NCBI RefSeq assembly: GCF_008831285.2
Contig: NC_045148.1
Span: forward strand, 10,483,001 to 10,547,000
Length of the DNA stretch: 64,000 bases
Origin: Nymphaea colorata
Lineage: Eukaryota > Streptophyta > Magnoliopsida > Nymphaeales > Nymphaeaceae
Reading direction: 5' to 3'
Under the pieces are notes generated by a model, which searched no databases, was not told the origin of the DNA, and saw nothing but the letters and a program-made list of their open reading frames with translations. The translations under genes and the position numbers were made by a program. Of this stretch, positions 1 to 9,215 are shown piece by piece (position 1 is the first letter of the stretch; each line of letters starts with the position of its first letter).

Positions 1-455
1 TTGCCAAAAGCAAATGCTCAAGCAAATTGCGGAAATAAAAGGGTTGAGACTTAATGTCTCGGTTCCTAATCTGATCCTCCTCTAACCCGCACGAGCTTGG
101 GCTTAGATTCAGATCCAAATCTGCCTAGGCTCGCCCTAGGTTGGCCCTAAGTGACCTGGTTCGACCACGACTCATGGTGGACTCGATCTAGACCGTAGTT
201 AGACCCACCTCCTTGGTCTTCGGTTGAGGAGCTTGGATCCACGCCGTGAGCTTCTTCAATTTCCCCACTTACAGCCGTTGCAATTCCACCCTCACCTCTC
301 TTTGCTCCAACTCTAAGTGTTTCTTTAACGTCACATTTGGTGTTAACGTCTTGATCTGCACCACCCTCTCCACCAATTTGACCATGGCTCGGGTCAGTTT
401 GGCCTCGGCCGTGTCCCTGTCCACTCTCGGCATGGTTCTAGGTTGGACCATATCA
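1..455 (-). mobile_element. LTR fragment of gypsy element 1, minus orientation
   Basis: This is the start of an LTR on the minus strand, placed directly after the purine-rich tract that follows the chromodomain codons. The boundary is a TG at 455/454, matching the TG at 796/797 in the right arm. The LTR continues beyond base 1. I infer the LTR boundary by analogy with the element at 47-59 kb, where the same chromodomain tail plus purine tract directly precedes the LTR. Confidence 0.55.
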
Positions 456-690
456 GATCCACCCTTCTTAGAATGAGCTTGTCCCCAAGCTCTTGTATAT
501 GGAAATTGGAGTTTGATCTGATCAAATAATTCCCAAGACGTTCCACCATCTATGCCCTCCCATTCAATAAGTACTTCGTGACGCGCCCGACCTCGCTCTG
601 CCCGTCCGTCTGCGGGTGGTGAGCCGTGCTGAAATTGATGACTGTCCTACCATCCTCATGTACTCCTTCCAAAACGCACTGAGGAAAATG
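456..690 (-). pseudogene. Gypsy integrase and chromodomain remnant (left arm)
   Basis: Read on the minus strand, the spacer gives the integrase signature TAHHPQTDGQSEV. Within a few codons it passes into a chromodomain tail (HEVLIEWEGIDGGTSWELFD, then QFPYTRAW). In the intact arrangement these motifs lie several hundred residues apart; the element at 47-59 kb in this window shows that spacing. An internal deletion has therefore joined the integrase core to the chromodomain. The segment ends in a purine-rich tract and then the start of an LTR. It is a transposon relic. Confidence 0.75.
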
Positions 691-692
691 GA

Positions 693-1159
693 AGGGCATA
701 GATGGTGGAACGTCTTGGGAATTATTTGATCAGATCAAACTCCAATTTCCATATACAAGAGCTTGGAGACAAGTTCATTCTAAGAAGGGTGGATCTGATA
801 TGGTCCAACCTAGGACCATGCCGAGAGTGGACAGGGACACGGCCGAGAGCAGTCATCGTGGGCAGGGCCAGCCCGCCCTACAACAGGTTAAGGTCGACCA
901 AGGCCAAATTGACCCGAGCCAGGGTCAAGTGGGTGGAGAGGGTGGTGCAGATCAAGACGTTAACACCAAATGTGAGGTTAATGAAACACTTAGAGTTGGA
1001 GCAGAGGGAGGTGAGGGTGGAATTGCAATGGCTCTAAGTGGGGAAATTGAAGAAGCTCATGGCGTGGATCCAAGCTCCTCATCCGAAGACCAAGGAGGTG
1101 GGTCTAACTACGGTCTAGATCGAGTCCACCATGAGTCGTGGTCGAACCAGGTCACTTAG
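693..1159 (+). pseudogene. Chromodomain remnant and 3' pol reading frame (right arm)
   Basis: A frame open from about 693 to the stop at 1157-1159 begins with chromodomain codons (EGIDGGTSWELFDQIKLQFP) and ends in a low-complexity tail rich in Gly, Gln, Glu and Ser. It mirrors the left arm. The tail after about 796 lies inside the LTR, as also happens in the element at 47-59 kb. There is no start codon and no upstream pol, so this is a fragment. Confidence 0.65.
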
Positions 1160-2936
1160 GGCAACCTAGGGCGAGCCTAGGCAGATTTGGATCCGAATCT
1201 AAGCCCAAGCTCGTGCGGGTTAGAGGAGGATCAGATTAGGAACCGAGAAATTAAGTCTCAACATTTTGCTTGAGCATTTGCTTTTGGCACCATTGCTTTT
1301 GTTGATTTGGATCGGTTCATGTGTTTTGGAATCGGGATTTGATCCACGACTATAAATACTTGTATTTCCCTTTCTCATGAGGCAATTAGAAGAATTTGGA
1401 GTCATTTGTCGAATTTCATTCTCTCTCCTCACGGCTCTCTCCTCTCTCCTTGCGCACCTTCTTCCTCACGGCACCCCTCTTTCTCCTTCGTTTTCCCTTA
1501 GGCGAACCCGACTTCCTTAGTCGCCCTTAGCCTTCTCCCTTAATCCGACGGCTTTTTCCCTCTCCTTTCCTTGTTTTCTTCTCTTCTCATTCTTCCACTC
1601 GGCCGAAGGATAGGTGGTTGAAGATTTCCAAGTGCTCCGGTGCAAAGGTGTCTTCTCAACTCACTGTTTTTCCCCACTTCACTACGACGTGCATTGGTGC
1701 AACCCCCGTCCATCACAAGCGGAGGTTAGAGGCTATCACGTCCCCGGGAAGGCTGCAATTCGTCAAGGAAAACAACATACGATTGGATTACCAAACTTGA
1801 GGTTAGTACGTTAATGTTAAGGCTTGAATTTGTGTAACATCGTTGTATTGATTTAGGCTAAGATTCGGCCATAGGAAAGATTTGAATCCCCTTGGTTACA
1901 GCCGTGAGATTCACTCCTTTTCCTCGGTGGAAGTTTCTCCTAAATCAGTTCTTATGGGTCACAAGGGATTTCCTTGGTTGTTTGTATGCTTCCTTAGAGT
2001 TTGAAAGCTTTCATCGGTTAAATCGAGCCAAAGATCCAAGTTCTAGGTCATGGTTCCAGCTTTTATTTCTCACCGGAAAATCTGAAAAAGAAAAGAGAAA
2101 AAGAGTAGAAAAGAGGCGGAAAAAGAAAAGAAAAAGAAACACCCAAGAAAAAGAAGAAAGAATTGATTTCCGGTGAAGTTTGCTTGATTTCGGTTCAAGT
2201 TTAAGTCCTGCCGGAATTTTGAAATTCCGACCACCGCTGCTTTTTTTCGGTGTACATTTGTTACTTCCGGCCAGTTCTCCGGCCTCTGGCAGCAAGCTCC
2301 TTTCAAACAGTTGGGGAAATTCCGATGGATTGTGGAAGATTCATCTTGGCGCCAACTCAACCCCGGATTACATTTGGGAATCTCTCGGTCGCCTCTCCAC
2401 ATTTGGTAAATGGATTCTCTGTCCTTTTCCTTGATTACATTTGATTCCCTAGATCGTGACAAGAGAGGGAAGAGGCCCACGTGGTCAAACGAGCTTCATT
2501 GCCTAATTCGACAGCTTAGATGATGCTGCTGGCTGGGATCCATTGGCCACAAGAGTGCCAAGGCTGCGAAGATGGCCGCCTAGTGCGCAGGGTCCCGCCC
2601 GTCGCCGAAGGTTACCTACCGCGCTCGGCCATGAGGGCCGAGCTCTCGTCGTCCACAGCGGCCAGGAGAGCCGTCCTCGCCTGCATTCCTCGGCGCTGTG
2701 ACCTGCACTGTCGCCTGCTGTTGTCGGCCAGGAGGGCCGAGACCTTCAACACCTGACAACCGACCTGCCTGCTGCTGCCGGCCAACCAGAGCTGCTGCTG
2801 CGACCTGCTGCGGCCAGCTCCTTCCTGCCTGTTGCAGCCAGCCGCTGTCGTCACTTGCTACCGGCCTGCTGCGACCAGCGCCTAGCGCCTGCAGCCTGTG
2901 ACCTGCGGTCAGCAACCTGCACCTTTCCTTGGGTAA
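796..2936 (+). mobile_element. LTR of gypsy element 1, plus orientation (right end approximate)
   Basis: The LTR is taken to begin with the TG at 796, just after the purine tract AAGAAGGGTGGATC. It contains a TATA box at 1351, a pyrimidine-rich transcript start region (1420-1600), an AG-rich stretch (2085-2165) and a GC-rich CTG-repeat-like end (2520-2930). GGTAACA near 2930-2936 is a candidate right end. Palindromes of the type CTCGGCCANGNGGGCCGAG (2624-2642 and 2724-2740) recur in the LTR at 60.4-62.7 kb. No second copy of this LTR is in the window, so the right end is a guess. Confidence 0.45.
1351..1357 (+). promoter_or_regulatory. TATA box of LTR 1
   Basis: TATAAAT followed about 50 bp later by a CT-rich tract is typical of the U3/R border of a plant LTR. 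There is no expression evidence. Confidence 0.45.
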
Positions 2937-4149
2937 CATCATTGTTTGTTCAAATGGAGCTGATGCTAACCAGCACAAATTTGACATGGATGCAACTGAA
3001 TATCACCTGCACCCGATCGGGGTTGAGCTAAATTCAACTTAACCTCATATGCATCAAGTACTGCCCCAACTGACTGCATCTTATCAGATCATGATGTTGT
3101 TGCCCATGTTTTAGGAGGCATAGATGCATGGTTTCCTAGTTATAGCATTCCTTAAAAGTTAACACATTCTCCTTTGAATTGTTAATCAGAAGCAAAATGT
3201 GACAGTGTTTTGCAAAGAAGAATGGATTTTTGATCTGATGCTACAGCCAAAGTTTGCTACTCTGCAACCATGACCAACATTATGTCATTCCAGACGCATT
3301 CTTATGCTTTGTATTTAGAATGATCTTGATCTTTAGAAGTTCCTGTCAGGTCTATGATCCTGTGCTTATACCAGCCAACTTATCTTTGAATTCAATTTAA
3401 CAATTTTGCGCTCTGTCTAATAGCCCTTTGTGACCTGCTATTATTGTCAATCCTTTGTTGGATACACTAGATGCCCTAGGGCAAACCTAGGTTGACCAGC
3501 ATCGGGCTGGTCAATTTTGAAAATTTTGAAATGCAGACCTAACTGGCACACTTGTGCTTTATGCCCTGAAATTGAAGGAAAGGAGTGGGAAGCAGACTTG
3601 GATTATTGGTCTCATATATCAGTACAAGAACTGTTGGACCAGCAACCTTGTAATTTGGCATTACCGCATTAGCCTTGAATCAGGCTGATGCACATCATTT
3701 CCTCTTCTTTTTCTTTGCTATGTGTTTTAGTTTTCAATTGTTGGTTAAGATGGGACCGTAAAACGTTATGTTTCACTGATGCTGGCAAATAATGGAATTA
3801 TATGAAAACAGTAATAGTGGCAAACTTTAGTGCTAAATTTCTTGCAATGTCCTCCATTTCGAAGTATATAAGGTGTCAGATTGTGTAGGACAATGGTGAT
3901 ATGGTGGTTATTATATAATTATCAGTTATCATTCTATTTTAAATCTGTAATCAAACTGTATGTCAACTAATAATGAACTTGCCCTCTTTTGTGGGTGGAC
4001 GCCTACCTCTACTTGTTGGAGTGGTTTTTGCAGATTTACCTTGTTTGACTTTTAGAGTTCATTCCTTTTTTTTTTTTTTCAAATGAATATTTTTACCAAA
4101 GGGTATTCTTGTTCTTCTTAATGTGTAGTCTTTTTCTTCTGATTAACAG
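2937..4149. other. Non-coding stretch upstream of the phosphatase exons
   Basis: This is AT-rich DNA with no reading frame I can defend. It ends in the polypyrimidine tract and AG acceptor of the first phosphatase exon seen (CAG at 4147-4149), so at least its right part is intron. I looked for an upstream phosphatase exon ending in phase 0 before a GT donor and did not find a convincing one. Confidence 0.5.
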
Positions 4150-6420
4150 GTGCCTCTGCTGTTTACCTCTTCATATCTACCAGAAAAGGCTTTGTCTCCT
4201 CCATTAGAGCTTAAAGAATGTATGTGGCAAGAATTACTTTTTAGTGGTCCAGGTACATGGTGGTGTTGCATCATTCATTTCAAATTTTCTTTATCCTTCT
4301 ATTCTTGTTCTTTTTATCCCTCTATATTCTTCTGGGATTTTAGGGTGAGGCCAGCCTTCGAAGCGGTATTGAGAAAAATGGAGAAATAGGTGGTAAAGCT
4401 AATCTTGCATAGATGGGACTAACCTGATGTAATGACACGTGGTTGGTGTCCTGTCTAGTTAGAACACCTAATTATTTTGTCACAGGAACTAACCATGCGA
4501 TGTAGCCTCCATGTCCAAGAACCTAGAGCTGACATAAGGATTTTATAATCTAGAAAATGTTCACTAATTGTTTTACAAACCCATATGAGGACCTTTATGT
4601 TATTATTTAATTCTAGTACTTTTTACGCATATTTAACTATCTTCTTTCTATTTCTGCAGTTATAGGCTGTGAATATACTGCTTTACCAGATTTGGTTTCT
4701 GATGATAGCGATGATAACAGTACCATTTCATGTCATGAAAAGAATTGCAATTCAGAAAGTTTCCATGTTACCAATGGGAGTACTGTTGGACCTGTTGGTT
4801 TATCTGCTGAGAAAGATTTGTATGAGCCTGTTAGTTCTTCTGTGGTTGGCTATGAATCTATGATTCCAGAGATGGTGCCTGATGCAACTGAGCAATGCAT
4901 GCTACTCCCTTTTCTGGAAGAGATTGTAGAAGCTAACAAAGTCAAATCTATTGAGGAAGCTCTAGTGAACTCTGATGACACGTGCTTATTTCTGGCAATT
5001 CAGGAGGCCATGTCATCTCAGCAGACGATAGACCATAGCAGCTATGAAGACCTTGACTATATGGAATATTTTGTTCCTGAACTATTAATCACGAATTTTT
5101 CAGAACACTCTGAGGTGTTTCCTTCATATTTACCAGCATCTCTTCCTTTGCAAATTGGGAAAAGGAAGCCTAACACTCTGGTTCTAGATCTGGATGGTAA
5201 GGAGGCTATGCATTCCCAATCTTTTGAGTTTCCTGAAATTTCTCTTCTGAGTACGCAAGATCATCCTGGTGGTAGTATGACCACAAGGGACTAAGTTGAT
5301 ACCATGCTCTAGTGATGAGGTTGAGGGAAGGGTTTGAAAGCTTCTGGCATCTAAGTTATCTGCATAATTACAATAGAAAGTACCTGCAAATGTGACTTGA
5401 TATGTTTCATCAAGATCCTTGGTAGTTTTTTAAATCTTAATTTCGATATGAATCATGACTGCTTATCTGTCTGACGAATGTTTTGCTGCTCCAGAAACAT
5501 TGATTCACTCCTCTCTGGAGCATTGTCCTGAAGCAGACTTCTCAGTTCTTGTATGTGTCAACATGAAAGAGCATATAGTCTACGTTCGCCAGAGGCCTCA
5601 TCTCCACACATTCCTGGAGAGAGTGGCAGAGATGTTTGAGATTATTATATTCACGGCTAGTCAGAGCATATATGCAGATCAGCTTCTGAATATATTGGAT
5701 CCTGACAAGAAGATCATTTCTCAGCGTGTTTACCGGGAAGCTTGTGTAGTTTCAGATGGTCACTATGTCAAGGATCTGACAGTTTTAGAACGTGACTTGG
5801 CAAAAGTTGTCATTATCGACAACACTCCTCAGGTTTTTCTTTTCCTCTTTGAATTCTATAATTCCTGAATGTAGCATTTTTGTTGCAATTATTGGACAAT
5901 AAGGTGCATGTACTTTGTACATCCAAGGAAAATAGGTGACAAGTAGAACTAGAACCTGACCGTTTACATCCTTACAGCTTTGACACCTCTCTCTACCTCT
6001 CCTAATTGAATGCTCAATGTTCAATATTCAACTAGACGTAGACTCAGATGTCAGGTTTATTAGGATTTATGGAAGTCAGGATCTAGATTTCTGGGTGTTA
6101 TTTCATTGGCTTTTTGTGTGGTATCCATCATGTTATTATGGATAAATATTATAAGCCAGAAACTTCGTGTATTCCTAAGGCTTTTTATCCTTCTATTTTT
6201 TCAAAAATTCTTCACTTGGAAAGTGATAAACATACTAACTTGCATAGGTGTAATTTCTCAGGTCTTCCAGATGCAAGTCAACAACGGAATTCCTATTCAG
6301 AGCTGGTTTGATGACCCGACAGACTCCGCACTACTTTGTATACTCCCCTTCCTAGAAATACTTGCCTCTGTTGATGATGTCCGTCCTATCATTGCAAATC
6401 GTTTCAGTACTCAGAACTGA
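4150..6420 (+). CDS. SSP4: SCP1-like small phosphatase (CTD-phosphatase fold), 5' end missing
   Basis: Four exons join in frame: 4150-4252, 4660-5196, 5495-5832 and 6262-6420 (stop at 6418-6420), all with GT-AG introns. The catalytic motif DLDETL is split by the intron at 5197-5494. It is followed by IHSSLEHCPEADFSV, the VRQRPHLHTFLERV and IIFTASQ segments, and the DNTPQ motif of FCP1/SCP1 phosphatases. These enzymes use the first Asp of DxDxT as nucleophile and dephosphorylate serine in proteins such as the RNA polymerase II tail. The long acidic region before the catalytic domain (about 180 residues, with DDSDD and EEALVNSDDTC) and the end SWFDDPTDSALL suit the plant SSP4/SSP4b group. The start codon and N terminus are not visible: the acceptor at 4149 shows that at least one more exon lies upstream, perhaps beyond the LTR at 1-2.9 kb. 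The four exons have no stop or frameshift. Confidence 0.88.
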
Positions 6421-7299
6421 TGATCCTTATATCACCGTAGCTTCATTTGCTTACTGTTCGCCTACCAACGAAACTCACCTAATTCACATACCTTTTAAAA
6501 ATTTAAGTTGTCTTCATACTTATCGACAACAGTTAACCCGTATCTCGCTGTATATAACTTCACCTAACACAAGCTACATGTCATCCTATTTCTCTTCCTT
6601 CCTGCCTTCTGTCAACTTTTGAGATTCAGTCTGGAAGTTCTGGTGCAATAAAGGAACTTTGGCAAGCTGGTTGCTGAAATCATTGGCTGGAAGTTGTGGC
6701 TTGCCCTTTTCAACGGGAAAAATATTGTTATCTAGAGTTTTCTGTACATACAAATTTTGATAGTAATAAAAGTCTCTGGTTTTAGTTGCATGCGCCTATT
6801 CGTACAAACGGTTTCCTTCTCCCCTCCCTCCTTTTCTGCTCTTTTTTTTTTCTCCAGGTTTTACCTTCATGAGACTGCGTCGCTCTTACTGTGAACCGCA
6901 ATAACTGTTCTTCCAAGTGATAGACCCAAAGGAAATGACATAACGGGGCGACTGAGTTGACATGATGAGATGAGCTGTGCCATGTTCGATTTTTGGGCTT
7001 TGCGTGAGCATGGAATCTGTAGGTGTTCAACCTGGGTTGATGAAGATGCTGCAAGGTCCAAGTCTGAATTTCATTTGCCTTCCAACTGATTGGGAAAGGA
7101 AAGACATTATTCAAGTACTCTGATATACTCACTGAACAGAAAGTCACTAGAGGCGTTTGATTGTAAGAACGAGTTTTTCCTAGAATTATTTTTCAGAAAA
7201 ATGCACCAGGTTTAACATGGGAATGGAAAAGTTTTCCAGCAGGTGTATCTTTTCATTGTTTTCGATGCCAATTCGCATGGAAGGAAGGCCTCCCTAACC
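6421..7299. other. 3' UTR of the phosphatase and spacer
   Basis: AATAAA-type signals at about 6644 and 6762 fit the end of the phosphatase transcript. After a run of T at 6841-6851 there is no gene I can support. The frames on the minus strand between 6780 and 7150 are low-complexity and show no known domain. Confidence 0.45.
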
Positions 7300-8190
7300 T
7301 TTTATTAGGAAAAGGAATGAACAAAATACATGAGTAAAAAAAGATACGGGAGGTACTAAGCCTCGCTATACAAGAGATTTGAACCCCATTCCATGTCAGA
7401 ATTAAGGAGGATGCGTCTCCTTAAAAAGACCAAGAACTTCCTCTGAAGGTTTAACATACAAAAAGGACAAAAATCTCTAATGTGAGTTCCTACCAAAAAC
7501 AAGCCCAGCACCTTTGTTAGCATTTCTGATCACTACATGAATTTCCTTCTTCTCCACCACCACACGCTGAGCGTAAAACTTGGAATTACTGAGGAGATGA
7601 TGGAGAAATTGATATGAATCCCAACTTTAACTGTTTTTCATAAAATCTAACACCAAAAAATGCAGTTGGACAGTCTGTAAGCCTGAAAGCATAAACAATC
7701 TTCTGATGATCATTAACCCAGCTGCAAGCACTTTGGAGAATAGTAGAACCAGAAGAGAACGAAGGCCAGGGGTCAAGTCTTATGTCTGTATTCAACCAGA
7801 CTGAAATTGAAGATCTCATCTTCTTACTCCAGTCAGCATTTATAATAACATCATGAAAATCTTTCCGATCGAGGAACTGCAATGGCAGGTGAGTTTGTGA
7901 AACCTTGATAAGCACAGACATTTCGCAATTTCCATATATTATGGAACACTATAGGGAAGCAAATCGCCACCCAACATTGATCCACTTCAATCTAAAATTT
8001 CGTTTCCACCACCACAAAACTGCTCGTGGAGGGAGGTCCACTCGCCAAACAGTTTTGGCCACTAAGCATTGAGCAGATAAATGGTCAATTGATTCCTCCC
8101 AGCTGATAGAAGCAAAAGCGTTTGAGTTAATCTTAAGTTAAAAGTCTTCCTCTTAAAGCAAGAAACATGCACCAACACGAAAAAGATCGG
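7300..8190 (-). mobile_element. 3' relic of a LINE (zinc-binding RT domain and C-terminal tail)
   Basis: On the minus strand, shifting between frames, the DNA reads ESIDHLSAQCLVAKTVWR, which is the C-terminal zinc-binding segment of plant LINE reverse transcriptases. It then reads FHNIWKLRNVC, the usual tail motif, followed by an RNase-H-like stretch (VVIRNANKGAGLVFG near 7480-7550). The left end shows a short 3' UTR with AATAAAA-like bases on the minus strand. There is no RT core or endonuclease, so this is a 5'-truncated, decayed copy. It is less complete than the LINE at 43.6-60.4 kb. Confidence 0.7.
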
Positions 8191-9215
8191 GAAAATTATT
8201 ATTGATTTTCCTTTCAGGTGTTTGACAAAAGTAGGTAAATACACTGAAAACTACAATGTCACCGTTGAGCTTGGATTGGGCTGAAAGGTTGTCATCCAAA
8301 GGTGGTTTCAAGCATGAGTAGAGGAGAGGAAAGGGAAGGGATTATGATTATCCAGAAATCTGCTTGTATCCAACGTTAGCTTATATAACCTGCAAAGTTG
8401 CAAAAGGGTTCTGCACACGCTTGCACAGAAGACGGTTCAATAGCAATTATTTGGTGAATCGGCTCATTGAAGGCGTGAATGAAGATTCTGAAGGCATTCA
8501 CCGCCTTCTTGATTGGCTCCATCACAATGTTGCCGCCAGGAGGAACGTCTTCCTCCATGATCGAGTTTCACGTTTCTTTTTCTTTTTCTTCCACTCATCA
8601 GATCATATGCTTCAACTTTATCCATCTCGTCTGTTTTCCATGCATAATCTGGTGTAATGTGAGCCAATTTAGCATTCACTATGTTCTGTTAAAGAATTTA
8701 AATAACCACTTATATATCTAGTTCAGTAAAGTCACAGGGACTTTACGATATGGATTCATGAGTTCAGGATGATTCATGTGGTTCAATTTGAGCGACGTAT
8801 TGCCATCGACTAAACGAACTCTTATGGCATAAAAGAATCCTAACCAGCTACAAGGAAATCTATATTCTGCATTTCGACAATTGGCTTCCTGCTTCCCACA
8901 TGCCATTATAAAATATTCTGCAAAACACGGACATTGACATGTATGCTTCTAGCTATCTGCTTCGAAGTACTCTTTCATTTATTGGCAACTGGCATTGTAA
9001 CATCATCTGCTGTCGATCAAACAGCTCTCAAATATACCCAATTGTTTTCTAGTGTTTCATATAATATGTGATGCACTGTGAACGACATGACACGGTACTG
9101 ATATCAAATCCTCAAATTGATGACAGAAGTTGAAGGAATTGACAGATGACTCGTCATTGCTTGGGATTGACAGCGGTAGTAACATGCTACGGCTTGATCA
9201 CATCGATGGTGGTCA
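8191..9215. other. Spacer between the LINE relic and the laccase
   Basis: A 60-codon minus-strand frame (8376-8558) begins with a genuine ATG and reads MEEDVPPGGNIVMEPIKKAV. I do not recognise it and there is no supporting context, so I do not call it a gene. The part next to 9215 is the presumed 3' UTR of the laccase. Confidence 0.35.

Larger units (their letters stand above)
1..1289. repeat. Large imperfect inverted repeat (palindrome) built from two gypsy fragments
   Basis: Bases 1-559 pair with the reverse complement of about 693-1289, leaving a spacer of about 133 bp (560-692). The match runs through long identical stretches such as the CCTAGG-rich segment near 125-150 and 1165-1185. 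It has an 18-bp gap near base 30 and an extra segment of about 54 bp in the right arm near 848-900. The left arm runs off the window edge, so the true length is unknown. Each arm carries the end of a gypsy pol gene followed by the start of an LTR, so this is two element ends facing away from each other. Confidence 0.85.

Noticed and set aside
2011-2480. Minus-strand frames of 94 and 136 codons
   Set aside because: They cover an AG-rich tract in the LTR leader and show no domain.
2612-2987. Ala/Gln/Gly-rich minus-strand frames
   Set aside because: They are a product of CTG/CAG-like low-complexity DNA in the LTR end.
8364-8679. Possible small gene near 8.4-8.7 kb
   Set aside because: Both strands are open over the same stretch, with no recognisable protein, no splice logic and no partner; left as spacer.
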